A stretch of DNA of 64,000 nt from Terebella lapidaria (taxonomy: Eukaryota > Annelida > Polychaeta > Terebellida > Terebellidae), in NCBI GenBank assembly GCA_949152475.1, contig OX424560.1, forward strand, positions 2,728,001 through 2,792,000, in the 5' to 3' direction. Every line of letters starts with the position of its first letter. Position 1 is the first letter of the stretch. The translations under genes were made by a program, and so were the position numbers. The notes under the pieces were generated by a model, which worked only from the letters and a program-made list of their open reading frames with translations, had not been told where the DNA came from and did not search any database. Positions 24,531 through 35,354 of the stretch are shown here, piece by piece.

Positions 24531-24695
24531 CTATACAACATCCCACACATCTTCTCGAGTTCGTTGCTTCACCTTCCCACAACAATACAGAGCTATTTGT
24601 TCTCTGCTGTTGACTCGATGCTCGCTTTCATTTATGTACTTGATGACGTCCAAAATAGCCATCCCACGACAAATTTGTGTAATATATTTTTTGGA
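24531..24695 (-). other. Coding-like segment with an inverted relative at 51184-51300
   Basis: Minus strand reads MAILDVIKYINESEHRVNSR... for about 43 residues. The plus strand at 51187 reads MAIYDVHKYMNESER before a stop. The shared frame suggests a duplicated exon or a coding repeat that has decayed at 51 kb. I do not recognise the domain. There are no clear splice borders. Confidence 0.35.
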
Positions 24696-25142
24696 GGTGG
24701 ATATCAAAAATAAACTCTGGGTCTGGTAACTGATTAATCTGCAGAGGATTACATGCATGCTTATGTCCAGATCTGTATTTCAAAATGTTGTTTTCTATTG
24801 GCTCGCGATATCTTATAATGTTGGTTCCAGATTGTTGATTATTGAGTACAATACATCTTTTCATGGTAGATGGCACTGCACGAATAACGCGAACACACAA
24901 GTACACGAATAACTGTTTGCATGCAATTCCTGCAGTCATTGCTAATCAAATTAATATTTGATTATCCAAATGATAATCTATTCATATGCCAGGCCTGTCC
25001 TTGACGTAATCACTGCCATAGTATAATGATGTGACTCACAAGAGCGAATGTATGAACTTATCACCATCAACACCAAACTCAAGATTTTAACAACGTAAAA
25101 AGAAAACCTAAAATGAAACGTTTTCCTTCTCGAATATAGAGG

Positions 25143-25280
25143 ATCTCAAATGAGTGCCCATTTGATATCACATTTATGAAAGAGCCAAGGAAGTTTTATT
25201 TTTGCGAGCCTTGGCGAGCAAAAATAAAACTTCTTGGCGAGTTTCATAAATGTGATATCAAATGGGCACGAATTTGAGAT
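25143..25280. repeat. Long near-perfect inverted repeat (68-bp arms)
   Basis: The left arm (25143-25210) and right arm (25213-25280) are almost exact reverse complements, centred on CGAGCC TT GGCGAGC. The outer phrase is GATCTCAAAT and the inner phrase GTTTTATTTTTGC. The right arm directly abuts the 19-bp inverted repeat at 25281-25299. It would form a strong hairpin. It may be the end structure of the recombinase-bearing element or a separate foldback insertion. Confidence 0.85.
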
Positions 25281-25299
25281 TCTATTTATCACATGAAAC
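25281..25299 (+). repeat. 19-bp inverted repeat flanking the recombinase gene (left)
   Basis: TCTATTTATCACATGAAAC. An exact reverse-complement copy lies at 29302-29320, on the far side of the recombinase ORF. Together they bracket about 4.04 kb. Confidence 0.8.
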
Positions 25300-26874
25300 A
25301 TCATGTATGAATGAATGCGTTTAATTTTAAGAGTTTACACTCTGGTTTACACCAACGATCGTGGTTACACTGCGAACCGCTTGACACATCACAAAGAGTT
25401 GGGATGCATTGCGCGACAAAAATAGTTCTCGATGGACGCGTGGATCCGAACAAGTGGATTACCGGTTCAAACGACACGAAAAAAATGTCACTTAAAGGTC
25501 AATGATATAATATTACTCGGAGAAAACAGCATCAAGCATCGCTGTGAATATACATGGGCAAGAAACTGATCGGGCTGAAGCAATATTCAACTGTTGACGG
25601 TTAGTTTTGCGAATGGTTTTGTAGTTTGCCAGAAAAACCCAAGGCAAAGCTGAGGCCGCGATCACGTGCGCTGTGTGTGGTTTTGTATAGCTTGGCCAAT
25701 CACATTGCAGTCCCAGTTTTTGACCCTACTTAAATATGTGGACCTCGTGGTTGTAGCAAATAACGTAAACACAGATTTGACAGGTGGTTGTCAAACGTAC
25801 TGACAACTTGTCAGTGTTATACTTCAGGCTTATTATCACGAGTATCCACTACAGAACACTACATATATGTCATAGATGTGTAAAGTCAATTGACTAAAAG
25901 ATTTTTAGTAGCATCTCGCTAATAAATCCTAATGTTGATGACTTGTGTATGGATCTTGTCTGATGGGAGAGTGTCATTTCTTAGTCATATTGGGCCTACT
26001 GAGTCCCAGGGAGTGAACTTCCGCAATCCTGACATGACCGGGGCAATGCAGCTAACATCGAGATCTACACTCAGATAAATCTACAAAGTAACAGGTAAGT
26101 TCCTCCTACATAACGTCCGTCAATATATAGGATATAAACTATAAAATTAAAATGATACTGATATCAATCGCCTAGAACAGTACTTTATCATAGATGACTT
26201 TTGCATTCGTCATAATGGCTTTTGAATATTAAAAATGTTTTTTTATATATATTTAAGATTGTTAACAAGTGACCCATAACGCTGTATTATGACTAAAACA
26301 GTTGAACCTATCAATTATAAAATTAAACTTGAAAGATGAATTATGTGTATTCACATTCTATTAGAATTAATGTGTTATTGTCATCTTATTTTACAGTTTT
26401 GGTTTGGAATTTGACTGTATTGGACAGAAAACCCTCACAACTGCTGTTTGAAAAAAAAATTTAACCATGATGATTAAGCTGAGATGCAATGGTGATGATC
26501 ATTCTTGAATGTATATTGCTTATATTGAGTGTCATAAATGTAAATAAATCTAATCCGTTACTTTAGACCTTTAATATTTCCACTGATGGCATTAAAGCGA
26601 GCTAATTGCAACTTATTCCTGCAAATTGTATACTGATATGTATGTTGATGGTGATTTACATGGTTAACAAGTCATTTATACTATGACAATAATTTATTGA
26701 TGCTCATACATCTGGCTCTATTTAATTGTTTTTACAATGATGTATGACACAGAACATTACATCCTGCAAGGCTCAGTCAGTGCAGCTAGTGATATGTACT
26801 AAAACAAATGTAACAATTCATTGTAATGTATATAACAGTAAATAGTCAAACTGCCAACTTCACAGTAATACTGT
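25300..26874. other. Intergenic, possible non-coding exon border only
   Basis: No supported protein gene. AACAG/GTAAGTT at 26094/26095 and TTTTACAG ending at about 26398 resemble a donor and acceptor pair of one 300-bp plus-strand intron, but no reading frame joins them. Confidence 0.4.
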
Positions 26875-27160
26875 TGTAATAAATACAATTGAATAATTTA
26901 AGTACTTCACAATTTAAAATGTACATTCATATACATGTATGTGGAGTAGCAAATCTGTACATAGTCATATTCTAGATTTCATTGCGAATATATTCTGTCA
27001 ATAAATACAATTGAATAATTTAAGTATTTCACAATTTAAAATGTACATTCATATGAACGCGGAGTAGCAAACTTTACATAGTCATATTCTAGACTTCATT
27101 GTGAATACTACTACTCATATATTCTGTCAATAAATACAATTGAATAATTTAAATTTACAA
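26875..27160. repeat. Tandem repeat, period about 121-129 bp
   Basis: The phrase AATAAATACAATTGAATAAT recurs at about 26879, 27002 and 27131, with GTACATTCATAT and CATAGTCATATTCTAGA between. About two and a half AT-rich copies lie downstream (3' side) of the minus-strand recombinase gene. Confidence 0.8.
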
Positions 27161-27273
27161 TAATTATGTGTACATTCACATGTTGAGTACTTACAGGTAG
27201 ACCTGTACATGTTGAAATTCACAACATTAACCATCATAGTGATATTGTGAATAAATATGTTGACGGTTAAAAA

Positions 27274-27415
27274 TTTGAATATCGTGTTGATATCTGTTAA
27301 CATTAATTTGATTATACACATTCATCAATTTGTTCACCGATTCATTTGAATATCGTGTTGATATCTGTTAACATTAATTTGATTATACACATTCATCAAT
27401 TTGTTCACCGATTCA
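27274..27415. repeat. 71-bp direct tandem duplication
   Basis: The segment TTTGAATATCGTGTTGATAT...CACCGATTCA occurs twice in direct succession with no visible change. It lies just past the stop codon of the recombinase ORF, so it is in its 3' untranslated or flanking sequence. Confidence 0.9.
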
Positions 27416-27422
27416 TGTCAGT

Positions 27423-29186
27423 TTAATCAGTGTCTGAATCACTCTCAATTCGAACTCGGCATCGTTTCAGCTCGGGTTGTGGAACGGCTGGAGCTGTTGC
27501 ACCAGTCTCGGCATGGGTGTGGATGTGGATGTGGAAGGTTCCTCCAGATACACTGCCTCCAAACACAGAGTGTATCCCGCCTTGCATGTGGAGCCTAGTG
27601 TCCGATGAAGAAGATGAGGAAGTATTCTGCGTGGAATTGTCCATGCTGATATTGTTCATCATGCTTGAAGCCTTGAACAGATTTGGTTGGATGAGGCGAC
27701 GTTGTGCAGATGCATCAGCTGCCTCACTGGAGCTTGGAGTTGGGTTGGACAACAGGTTGGATATTTGCTTGTGTTGCTGGTCATTGATATGGCTGTAATT
27801 GTTGATGGACTGTATGTTCCTGTGTCCAGTGATCTGCATGATCTGGGTTGGTGGGACATTGTTCTCACTCAGCTTCTGCACCAGATGTTTCCGGGCATTG
27901 TGGTTGGAGAGTTTTTTCTCTGATGAGAGTCCTGCTTTTTGGGCCATAGTCTTCATCAAGCTGCTCAACTTGTTGATACCGACAGGCTGCCTCTTGAACC
28001 ACTGGTCCTCTGGTTTTAAATTCTGCTGGTTTGTATGTGTGGCAATGTAGAATGGATGGTGTGCCTCCGAGTAGTCTACAGGGCGCTTTTCTGCATACAA
28101 TTTGTACACCAGGACAGGGCATCGATCTTGATTCTGGATGTTGGCCCACATCTTCGGCGTCACTGACCGTACATCCCGAGGGTTCGAACCTTGACGTGTT
28201 TTCGTCTGTCGCTCAGTAAACTGGAGGTATTCTTGTCCACTCGAGTCAACGCACAGTTGGATGTCCCCCCATTGCATGTCCCGATGTTCATCACACCCTC
28301 GGAGTCCGAAGTGGATCGTGGTGTAAAACCACAGCGTGTTGATGACAGCATCCGGACAGGAGCTTCCGAACTGACCTGCATGCCACAGGATTTCCACTTC
28401 TTCGTCAGTGATGGGACTTGCCTGCTGTGGTTTGTTGCCCTTCCCTGATGCCTTGAGTGAAACTTGCTTGGACTGCAGTGTATCTCGAACCTTGGCAAAC
28501 TCTTGACTACCTGCCAGCGATAGTCCGTAGTCATGTTTCTTCAGGTGTCTGTCGAAGCTGCAGAGGAACCCTCTCAGGGAAGATGGTTCGTAGTTGGATC
28601 CATCAGACTTGCGAACACTCAAGAAAAATCTGCACAACAGTGGACACAGCTGATCTGCAGGAATTGTTTCCAAGGGACGAACCTCACCGTTGCTCTCCAA
28701 GAACTGTTTCGGGAGTCTAAGGTCGTACAGGGTCTTTGACAGTGTTCTCTTGTTGGCCTGAGCTTGGATGAAACTGTCGACATCTCCCACATCCACGAAG
28801 CGTGAACCACTTGTACTAGGTGCAGCTTTTGGCTTGATACCGGTGTCGGTCCGCTCAATCGGCTGCCTCACGTCGTCACCGACAGGTCGAAGGGGCACAG
28901 CCACAGGCCTGACAGGGCCGGGCTCAGACTCATTCGCGGGAGGCAGAGGGGGGCGTGTCGTCTGCACAGCTGTCAAATCTTCGGCTTCTTCGTACGGCGA
29001 CAGGCGATTTTCATCCAACAGTGCGACATACTCTGTACCATCTATTTGTACGTTGTAAAACACACGTCCAGCGACAACTTTCGAAGATTTAATCAGACCT
29101 TTCCCGCGATTATCCACACTTACAACCGATTTATCTCGAAATCTGACAGATGACAGCGACGACATGTTGAACGTGTTTACAAACAT
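27423..29186 (-). CDS. Crypton/DUF3504-type tyrosine recombinase, intact 587 aa
   Basis: A DNA-breaking and joining enzyme of the tyrosine recombinase class, like the recombinase-like (DUF3504) domains of Cryptons and derived genes. Visible order: N-terminal beta-rich segment (about 13-66, possibly SH3/Tudor-like), Pro/Ser-rich linker (75-130), core-binding helical part (135-250), catalytic domain (255-480). Catalytic residues all present: Arg296 in HFGLRGCDEHRDMQW, a Lys near 329, His429-x-x-Arg432 in NHNARKHLV, His455 in ITGHRNI and nucleophile Tyr464 in NNYSHI. Tail is Ser-rich with an odd alternating-His stretch (FHIHIHTH, 551-558). Uninterrupted in an AT-rich, decayed neighbourhood, and noticeably more GC-rich. 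Met8 could be the real start. Flanked by 19-bp inverted repeats at 25281 and 29302. It could be a young transposon or a domesticated gene; the sequence alone does not decide. Confidence 0.85.
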   Translation of the reverse strand: MFVNTFNMSSLSSVRFRDKSVVSVDNRGKGLIKSSKVVAGRVFYNVQIDGTEYVALLDENRLSPYEEAEDLTAVQTTRPPLPPANESEPGPVRPVAVPLRPVGDDVRQPIERTDTGIKPKAAPSTSGSRFVDVGDVDSFIQAQANKRTLSKTLYDLRLPKQFLESNGEVRPLETIPADQLCPLLCRFFLSVRKSDGSNYEPSSLRGFLCSFDRHLKKHDYGLSLAGSQEFAKVRDTLQSKQVSLKASGKGNKPQQASPITDEEVEILWHAGQFGSSCPDAVINTLWFYTTIHFGLRGCDEHRDMQWGDIQLCVDSSGQEYLQFTERQTKTRQGSNPRDVRSVTPKMWANIQNQDRCPVLVYKLYAEKRPVDYSEAHHPFYIATHTNQQNLKPEDQWFKRQPVGINKLSSLMKTMAQKAGLSSEKKLSNHNARKHLVQKLSENNVPPTQIMQITGHRNIQSINNYSHINDQQHKQISNLLSNPTPSSSEAADASAQRRLIQPNLFKASSMMNNISMDNSTQNTSSSSSSDTRLHMQGGIHSVFGGSVSGGTFHIHIHTHAETGATAPAVPQPELKRCRVRIESDSDTD

Positions 29187-29301
29187 GCGCGTATGAATTT
29201 CTCTGTGTGATACGGTTCAGCGAATCAGAATGCGTATTTCGCCATATTACACGTGTTAAATATCGATTTTATGCAATGGGTTTATGTCACTGTAAAACAG
29301 C

Positions 29302-29320
29302 GTTTCATGTGATAAATAGA
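29302..29320 (-). repeat. 19-bp inverted repeat flanking the recombinase gene (right)
   Basis: GTTTCATGTGATAAATAGA, the exact reverse complement of 25281-25299. It lies 116 bp upstream of the recombinase start codon. No matching target duplication is seen directly outside the pair. Confidence 0.8.
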
Positions 29321-29597
29321 CAAATGCAATTGCTACAATCATTGCAACATATATATACAATACCATTTGGTGTAATGATGTTCATTACAAGAGCATGCAT
29401 GTTTCAACCTATCACCAACAATGCCACGAGATCAGAGCTGAAACACATTGTTGTCATCAGCAGCAGTGTGTAAAATATAGCTGTTACTTCCGTACATCCG
29501 GGGATTTTATTCACCGAATGCTATGAAGGAGGAGCATGCACATTCGCACCTTAACTACATTGCCACAAATATATCAGTGTTTGAAATACTTTACGAA

Positions 29598-29628
29598 CCT
29601 CGTATTCATTCATCCATTGAATACGAGG
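29598..29628. repeat. Short perfect hairpin
   Basis: CCTCGTATTCA and TGAATACGAGG form an 11-bp stem around a 9-nt loop. No U-tract or coding context. It could be an element end or chance. Confidence 0.6.
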
Positions 29629-31060
29629 TGACAATTGCTGATAAATGCGCGTGTTACTTAGCGCCAATAATATTTCACCAGACTCGCAGTTGAAGAATAC
29701 TGGAAACAACGTACACTGGGCGCATAATAAACATGCTTATGGAGGTCATAGTTATTCAATTATGTGTAATTCAAGCAACTCTTGTCAGAGATGGCTGCTG
29801 GCAGAAATGTTTTGTGTCTTGTGGAAATTTTCCACCTCCAGACGACATCTTGCCTCGAGCTGTTCGTTTGAATCAATCAAGTTACAATACTCAACTACCA
29901 AGGCGAGAGCACATTGGGTGTACACTTACTCTCCAAATAGTGATTTTATTTGATATCCTATGCACACTGACGTGGGATGTAAATAAAGGTAACTCTCTTG
30001 CTGATTCAAAATGTGTCGACCGTTTTCATATCATTGAGCTAACTGCATAATATTGTAGCATGCACGAATATTTTGTCAGCCAATGTACTGTTTTCACAGT
30101 GACAGCAATGCCGACTGTTGGAACAAGGAGTGGTGAATTGTGTTTTCGATCAACTCCTGTTCGAAGATGCTCTTCTGTTGATACCTTCAGCGTATACCAC
30201 TGAATATGTTCACCATACCATTACTATATGATATTGCAATAGCAGCTTATCAAGATGAAAGTATCAATCTATTACCACAAATACAGTCGGAAAATTACAA
30301 TACAGTACAATACAGTCAGAAAGTTATTCTGTTTTAGCTTTAAAAAGGAAATTTCAGAATAAGTGGATAATATTTCGGAGTATGTTTCCAACTGGAACAT
30401 GTTTGCAGCAGAATGTCAAAGAAGCTAGCAATGATGTCTAAAATTATACGAATGAAGAGCTGCAGAGATTTTCAGACCAACTGGCGAGCATAGTTGTGAA
30501 AAGGTGCTCATTCAACAAAGTCATAATGAGTGAAATCTAAGTGAAAACTGCCCAGGAATTACGAAGATAATGATGTAGGTCGAGTGTGACGAGTGCGGAA
30601 GAGTACTAAAAAATCTGATACCCTGCACGTTCTTCGAGGAAAAAACAACACAATACGTCCGTACTGTGAAAACACACGATGTTTCACAGACCCGTGCAAC
30701 ATAAGTAAACCCAATGCATAGTATTTGATTATCTATTTCCTCCAATTTAATAGTTAGATCTGGTGGGGTCTTCAGCCCCTGTAAGCGATGCTAGCTGTGA
30801 CGTCACTACCACGTGCGGCAGGTGCGTGACATGTGCCCGATAGAGTTAATGAACCATCACATTGGTCATCATATACAGTACTATCGGAAATGACTACGAA
30901 TGAACTTGATATCATATAATAATATTCTTATCAACAAGCGGTTTTATTTGTAAATATCAACCTGGTACCACCAAAACAATATTTTCATATTACCAACAAC
31001 AAACATGAAATACCTACTGAAATTGCGCAATTCAGTACATCGTAAGAAGTAGAAATTACT
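29629..31060. other. Intergenic, no gene seen
   Basis: Only short overlapping frames with no domain signature, GC-poor, no clear splice-bounded exon. Nothing further can be supported. Confidence 0.5.
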
Positions 31061-31103
31061 AGTATGCATACATTACATAACATATATTCTTACATACATA
31101 ATC

Positions 31104-31900
31104 AATGTATGTATCAACCTATTACCGCATATAACAAGATTTTGATGATGGAAATAAACAACCTAACATCAAACATTTTCGAAATGGAAACAAAGCCCGA
31201 CCAAACGTTCATATCTGAAGCCACACTGGCGTCATCTATGGAGTTCCTGAAGGGACATTACGACATACTACTCACCACTTATCACTTGCTACTTGCATCT
31301 ACTCACCACTATAGGCTACCACATACGACCACTTAGGCCTACTACTTACCACTTACCTATTAGGAACTTACTACTTACCACTTACTACATTAGAAGGCAA
31401 ACTTTAGTTACCATTTAATACTTACTATTTACCATTTTCTACTTACTACTCACCACTTCATACCAATTACTACTTACACCTTACTAGTTACCATCTACTA
31501 CTTACTACTTCTTACCTGATTATTTAGGCCTACCAATGGCCGGTGGACCAGTTGTGGAACAAACAACACTCAACCAATATATTAAGTTTTTATCATAGGT
31601 CTGATAGTATATTGATGTAGTAAGTGATAAGTGGTAAGCAGTAAGTAGTAATTTGTAAGTGGTAAGTCCCAAATATACCAAGTAGTAAGTGGTATGTTGT
31701 AATGTCCCAGATAGAGTAGTAGTAAGTGGTAAGTAGAAAGCCGTGATGCCCCTTCTAACTCCATAGTCATCAGGAGCAGACAATTGTAAATATAGTTGTT
31801 TCTACTGTACACCAGATGGAATTACTAGTAGTGCACATGTGCCTTGCTCGATTAACAACTGCCCAACAACTTACTAAAACAATTTAGAAATCCGAAACAA
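31104..31900 (+). repeat. Diverged duplicate A (pair with 32024-32860)
   Basis: ATGTATGTATCAACCTATTACC through GAAGCCACACTGGCGTCATC, then after the TIR element TATAGTTGTTTCTACTGTACACC..., matches 32024-32245 in the same orientation at roughly 80-85% by eye. The tail phrase AGAAATCCGAAACAAACCCC recurs at about 32810. Copy B carries about 550 bp extra (32245-32790). Confidence 0.75.
31237..31765. mobile_element. 529-bp non-autonomous TIR element with target duplication
   Basis: Ends TATGGAGTT... and ...AACTCCATA are inverted; similarity continues inward (AAGGGGCAT, ACGGC, then TACTTACCACTTACTAC arrays on the left and their complement on the right). Flanked by gtcatc at 31231-31236 and 31766-31771. 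The related sequence at 32134-32200 lacks the element and has a single gtcatc (32154-32159), a paralogous empty site. No coding capacity. With C/G included in the ends the duplication would be tcat, so superfamily is left open. Confidence 0.8.
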
Positions 31901-32023
31901 ACCCCGTGAAATAGGTATATGACAAGTACATACGTACCCAATCACAAACCAAAAGGCTACTGATTTGATGGTTTCCCCGGGGACAGATTCAACGTCCACC
32001 AGCAGTGACACCGGCTCAGTGGT

Positions 32024-32860
32024 AGAAATGTATGTATCAACATATTACCGCTCATAACAAAATTTTGATGATGACATTAAACAACCCAACATCATACACT
32101 TTCGGAATAGAGACAAAGCTTGAACAAATTTTTATATCTGAAGCCACACTGGCGTCATCAGGGTCAGACAGTGTGTGAAATATAGTTGTTTCTACTGTAC
32201 ACCTGATGGAATTATTGCACAACTTCCCAACAACTTACTATACTCAAATTTTTCTAACTTGTTCACACCGGTTTCTGACAATAATTTTGGCGACGCTAAA
32301 TGGTATTGTTCTATAACTTGTCATACTTCACCTGGGAGTCTAACGGCAATTTGGTGCCAAATTTCAGACTTCTTTCGCAAAAATTGTTGGCAATCTACCC
32401 CTATGATAAATTTCAGCCCAAAACGAGATGTTGAGAATCTGAGCATATTCGAGGATTTTGTCCTGTTTACATCCATTAAGATTCGAAATATTATTGTAAT
32501 TTTTGGACCAGAAGACACATCGGGGTGTTTTCGACATGAACATGGTGATCTCGGAAGATTACACTGCTACAAAACCGTGTAAATGCACAAAATTGTGTGT
32601 GGAACCAGAAATTAAATAACAGGGCTAAATTCAACATTGGGGAAGGTTGCCAACTTTTTCAATTTTCGAGATAGAAATCTGAAATTCGGTAGGAAAATGC
32701 CGTTTGACTCCTAGGTGAAGTATTCCAAGTTACAATATGATACTATTTAGCAAAAAGATCAGCAGGAAACAGTATAAACGAGTTAGAAAAATCAGAGTTT
32801 AAAACAATTTAGAAATCCGAAACAAACCCCGTGAAACAGGTGTATGACAAGTACAAAGGT
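32024..32860 (+). repeat. Diverged duplicate B, preserving the empty site
   Basis: Counterpart of 31104-31900 without the TIR element, so it shows the pre-insertion sequence. A short frame reads QCVKYSCFYCTPDGI at about 32166-32210, related to the cysteine-rich frame in macro-units 2 and 3. Confidence 0.7.
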
Positions 32861-32965
32861 ACCCACTCACACAATAGCGCATTCATAATTTTCAGAAATA
32901 TTTTAATAAACATTTCATAATATACTTCATTCGTGGTCAACGAGATACTTATTATAATTAGTCCT

Positions 32966-33405
32966 TAGGCCATTTTCCAGGAGACCTCTAAAATAGGTTT
33001 TCGTCGCCAAATCGGGCATATTAGGTTTCTTGGTGTCATTCTGTAGGTTTTCATGTCAGGAAAAATATCAGACCGGGTAACCTTCTGAAAAAGTGTCCAA
33101 ACAATGGAAAAAATGAATTTTTCCAAGATGGCCGCCGTGTCCGATCAAAAAGTTTGTTTTTGTTTATTCTCTGCTTCTAAACAAGCTAGAAGTGTAATCT
33201 TGGTGTCCTTTCTCAGGTTTTGAAGGTTGAGGAATCCAATGAAATACATTTCAAGAACATTTATGCGTTATTTCAATTGAAAAACTACACTTTAACTGGT
33301 ATTCGAACGTCAGAAATAGCGATTTGCGGAGGAAGTCTGTTTTAAATGTAACTGAGTTATTCATTACCAGGTATTACCATTTTGAACAAAACAATTCCAT
33401 GAATA
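32966..33405. repeat. Long inverted repeat, left arm (about 440 bp)
   Basis: Reverse complement of 35355-35786 with scattered differences. Landmarks: TTTTCGTCGCCAAATCGGGC, AAGATGGCCGCC, GTGTCCTTTCTCAGGTTTTG, GTCAGAAATAGCGATTTGCG, TACCATTTTGAACAAAACAA. No coding. Confidence 0.85.
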
Positions 33406-33871
33406 AGTCATCAACATATCAGTTTATGCACATCCAAATTATATAAAGAAAAGTGGAACAATTGCCATATAGATTATATGCTATCTACTTGCTAAACATT
33501 CGTTTCTAAGGTTGTCTTTTTTTTTTCTACTTCATATTTAATACTGTATATGTGAAACAAATAAATTTGGCAATTGTTGTACAACATATATAACACATGT
33601 GGTTGAGTTCAATCATAGTCAACTTTCTCTCTAGATGTATCTGCAACAATTTCATCTGAATGTGTGATTCGTCAAGGAAACTTGAAATCAAGCCGAGCGT
33701 TGATCTTTGAGTCGGCCCAGCCGACTCCGTGTTCGGGTAAACAGATGGAAGGAAACCGAACTTAGAGAATTTCAAGAAGTAAAGTCAACCAAAGTTGAAC
33801 GTAGAATTGATTGGAAGACCAGTTGGGTAAAATAAAGCTAATAACGACAGAGATAGCTCAGAACCCAAGCT

Positions 33872-34013
33872 ATCAACTGAACAACCAGACAAAGAGGAAG
33901 AGTTCGGAAAGTTGAGGAAAGCGGACTAAAACCCGAATGGTTATCAACTGAACAACCAGACAAAGAGGAAGAGTTCGGAAAGTTGAGGAAAGCGGACTAA
34001 AACCCGAATGGTT
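33872..34013. repeat. Perfect 71-bp direct duplication
   Basis: ATCAACTGAACAACCAGACA...ACCCGAATGGTT occurs twice back to back without visible change, indicating a recent duplication. Confidence 0.9.
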
Positions 34014-34160
34014 GGCGATCCTGACTTGGCGCAGGCGAGGAGTGACTGCAGACCAAACCCGCTACCATCCGAGACGGCGTGCAGCCAGGGAGCCGACGTC
34101 ACCCGTAACAACCCAAAGCCAGAGTGCCGAAGTTATTCGAGACAAACTGCAGCCGGACTA

Positions 34161-34492
34161 CAGCCGGAGAACAAGAGTCTGCCGAGTGAGCATTCCAGCT
34201 GGAGAATCAGAGTCAGACGAGTGAGCATTCCAGCTGGAGAACTTAGTCAGTCGAGCTGCCGAATGACCCTTGCACCCGGAGAACCAGAGTCAGCCGAGTG
34301 ACCATTCCAGACGGAGAACCAGAGACAGCCGAGCGGCCATTCTAGCCGGAGAACCAGAGTCAGATGAACGACCCCTGCAGTCGGAAAACCAGAGTCAGCC
34401 GAGTGACCATTCCAGAAGGAGAACCAGAGTCAGCCAAGTGGCCATTCCAGCCTGAGAACCAGGGGTCAACCGAGCGACCCCTGCAGTCTGAG
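34161..34492. repeat. 35-bp minisatellite
   Basis: About nine diverged copies of a 35-bp unit built on GGAGAACCAGAGTCAGCCGA followed by GTGACCATTCCAG. Because 35 is not a multiple of 3, all frames read open with repetitive Ser/Arg/Glu-rich peptides, so the open frames here are a product of the repeat. Confidence 0.85.
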
Positions 34493-35164
34493 ATGAGGCA
34501 AAGAGCCAAACTCATAGGCATCCGATACAAGGTTGGGGAGCGAACCTCAACCCAACGAACATATGCTACTACTATATCAACCCTAGAACCGTTACAATAT
34601 GTGTATTTGATGTTTAAAAAAACTGGACGCTTTCCAGTCGCCTACGACCACATGGGTCTATCCCCGTGATGCCCTGTCATTTCTGTTGCCCAAAATATAT
34701 TATGTTAATTCAGACAAAATATCTTTTATCAAAATAGCACTGCTGCCCCAGTGTCTTTTATCAATGTCAGCAATAAAAGTTCCAAGCCTCAACTAATTTT
34801 ATGCCATGCAGTAATACTTTCAACTACTGAAATATTCACCAAATTATTTCTTACCAGATAATTTAGCTTATCTAATTCCCAACAATACAAGTGATTTTTT
34901 ATCTACATTCACTGAAAATGTATATGATTCAACTGTTGTAATAAGTTAGTGATATTAACTATTTAATATTGTTACTGCAGATATAAAATATATACTGGAA
35001 AAAGACTTACTACATTTAGTCATATAATAAAATGTTCTCATCTCCAATATTTTTATCTCCAACGTGTTTGTCGAAACAGCTAATTTTGTCACGAAATGTG
35101 TCGCCAATTGGCCATCTTGGTCGCCATGGCAACCAAAATCGATAGGTTTTGGGATTTTACTTTA

Positions 35165-35203
35165 AGCAGAAACCCATAAGAGGATCACTTATGGGTTTCT
35201 GCT
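35165..35203. repeat. Perfect 16-bp stem hairpin
   Basis: AGCAGAAACCCATAAG and CTTATGGGTTTCTGCT around a 7-nt loop. Just upstream at 35120-35133 is an X-box-like GTCGCCATGGCAAC. Possibly an element terminus. Confidence 0.75.
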
Positions 35204-35354
35204 ATAAGCGTATACATACGGAATATTGTCAGAAACAGTTCATATTTGCACCTTGTGGAGCATTCACAAGGAAGTCTGTAGGCACTTGTAGCGGCGCGTT
35301 TATCGCAAATCTATAGTATCTGCTTGTTCAGGGGATATAATAAACTCTTAATGT

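Larger units (their letters stand above)
33406..35354. other. Spacer of the large inverted repeat; no gene seen
   Basis: Contains two perfect 71-bp tandem copies (33872-33942, 33943-34013), a 35-bp minisatellite (34161-34492) and a hairpin (35165-35203). TGGCGATCCTGACTTGGCGC at about 34012 directly after the tandem copies resembles an LTR-element primer-binding region, but no LTR pair or gag/pol is seen. Confidence 0.5.

Noticed and set aside
27430-29058. Plus-strand open frames of 60-122 codons opposite the recombinase
   Set aside because: Shadows of the minus-strand 587-codon ORF, with no domain.
34008-34669. Overlapping Ser/Arg/Glu-rich frames of 61-101 codons
   Set aside because: Produced by a 35-bp minisatellite that lacks stops in several frames; low complexity and no domain.
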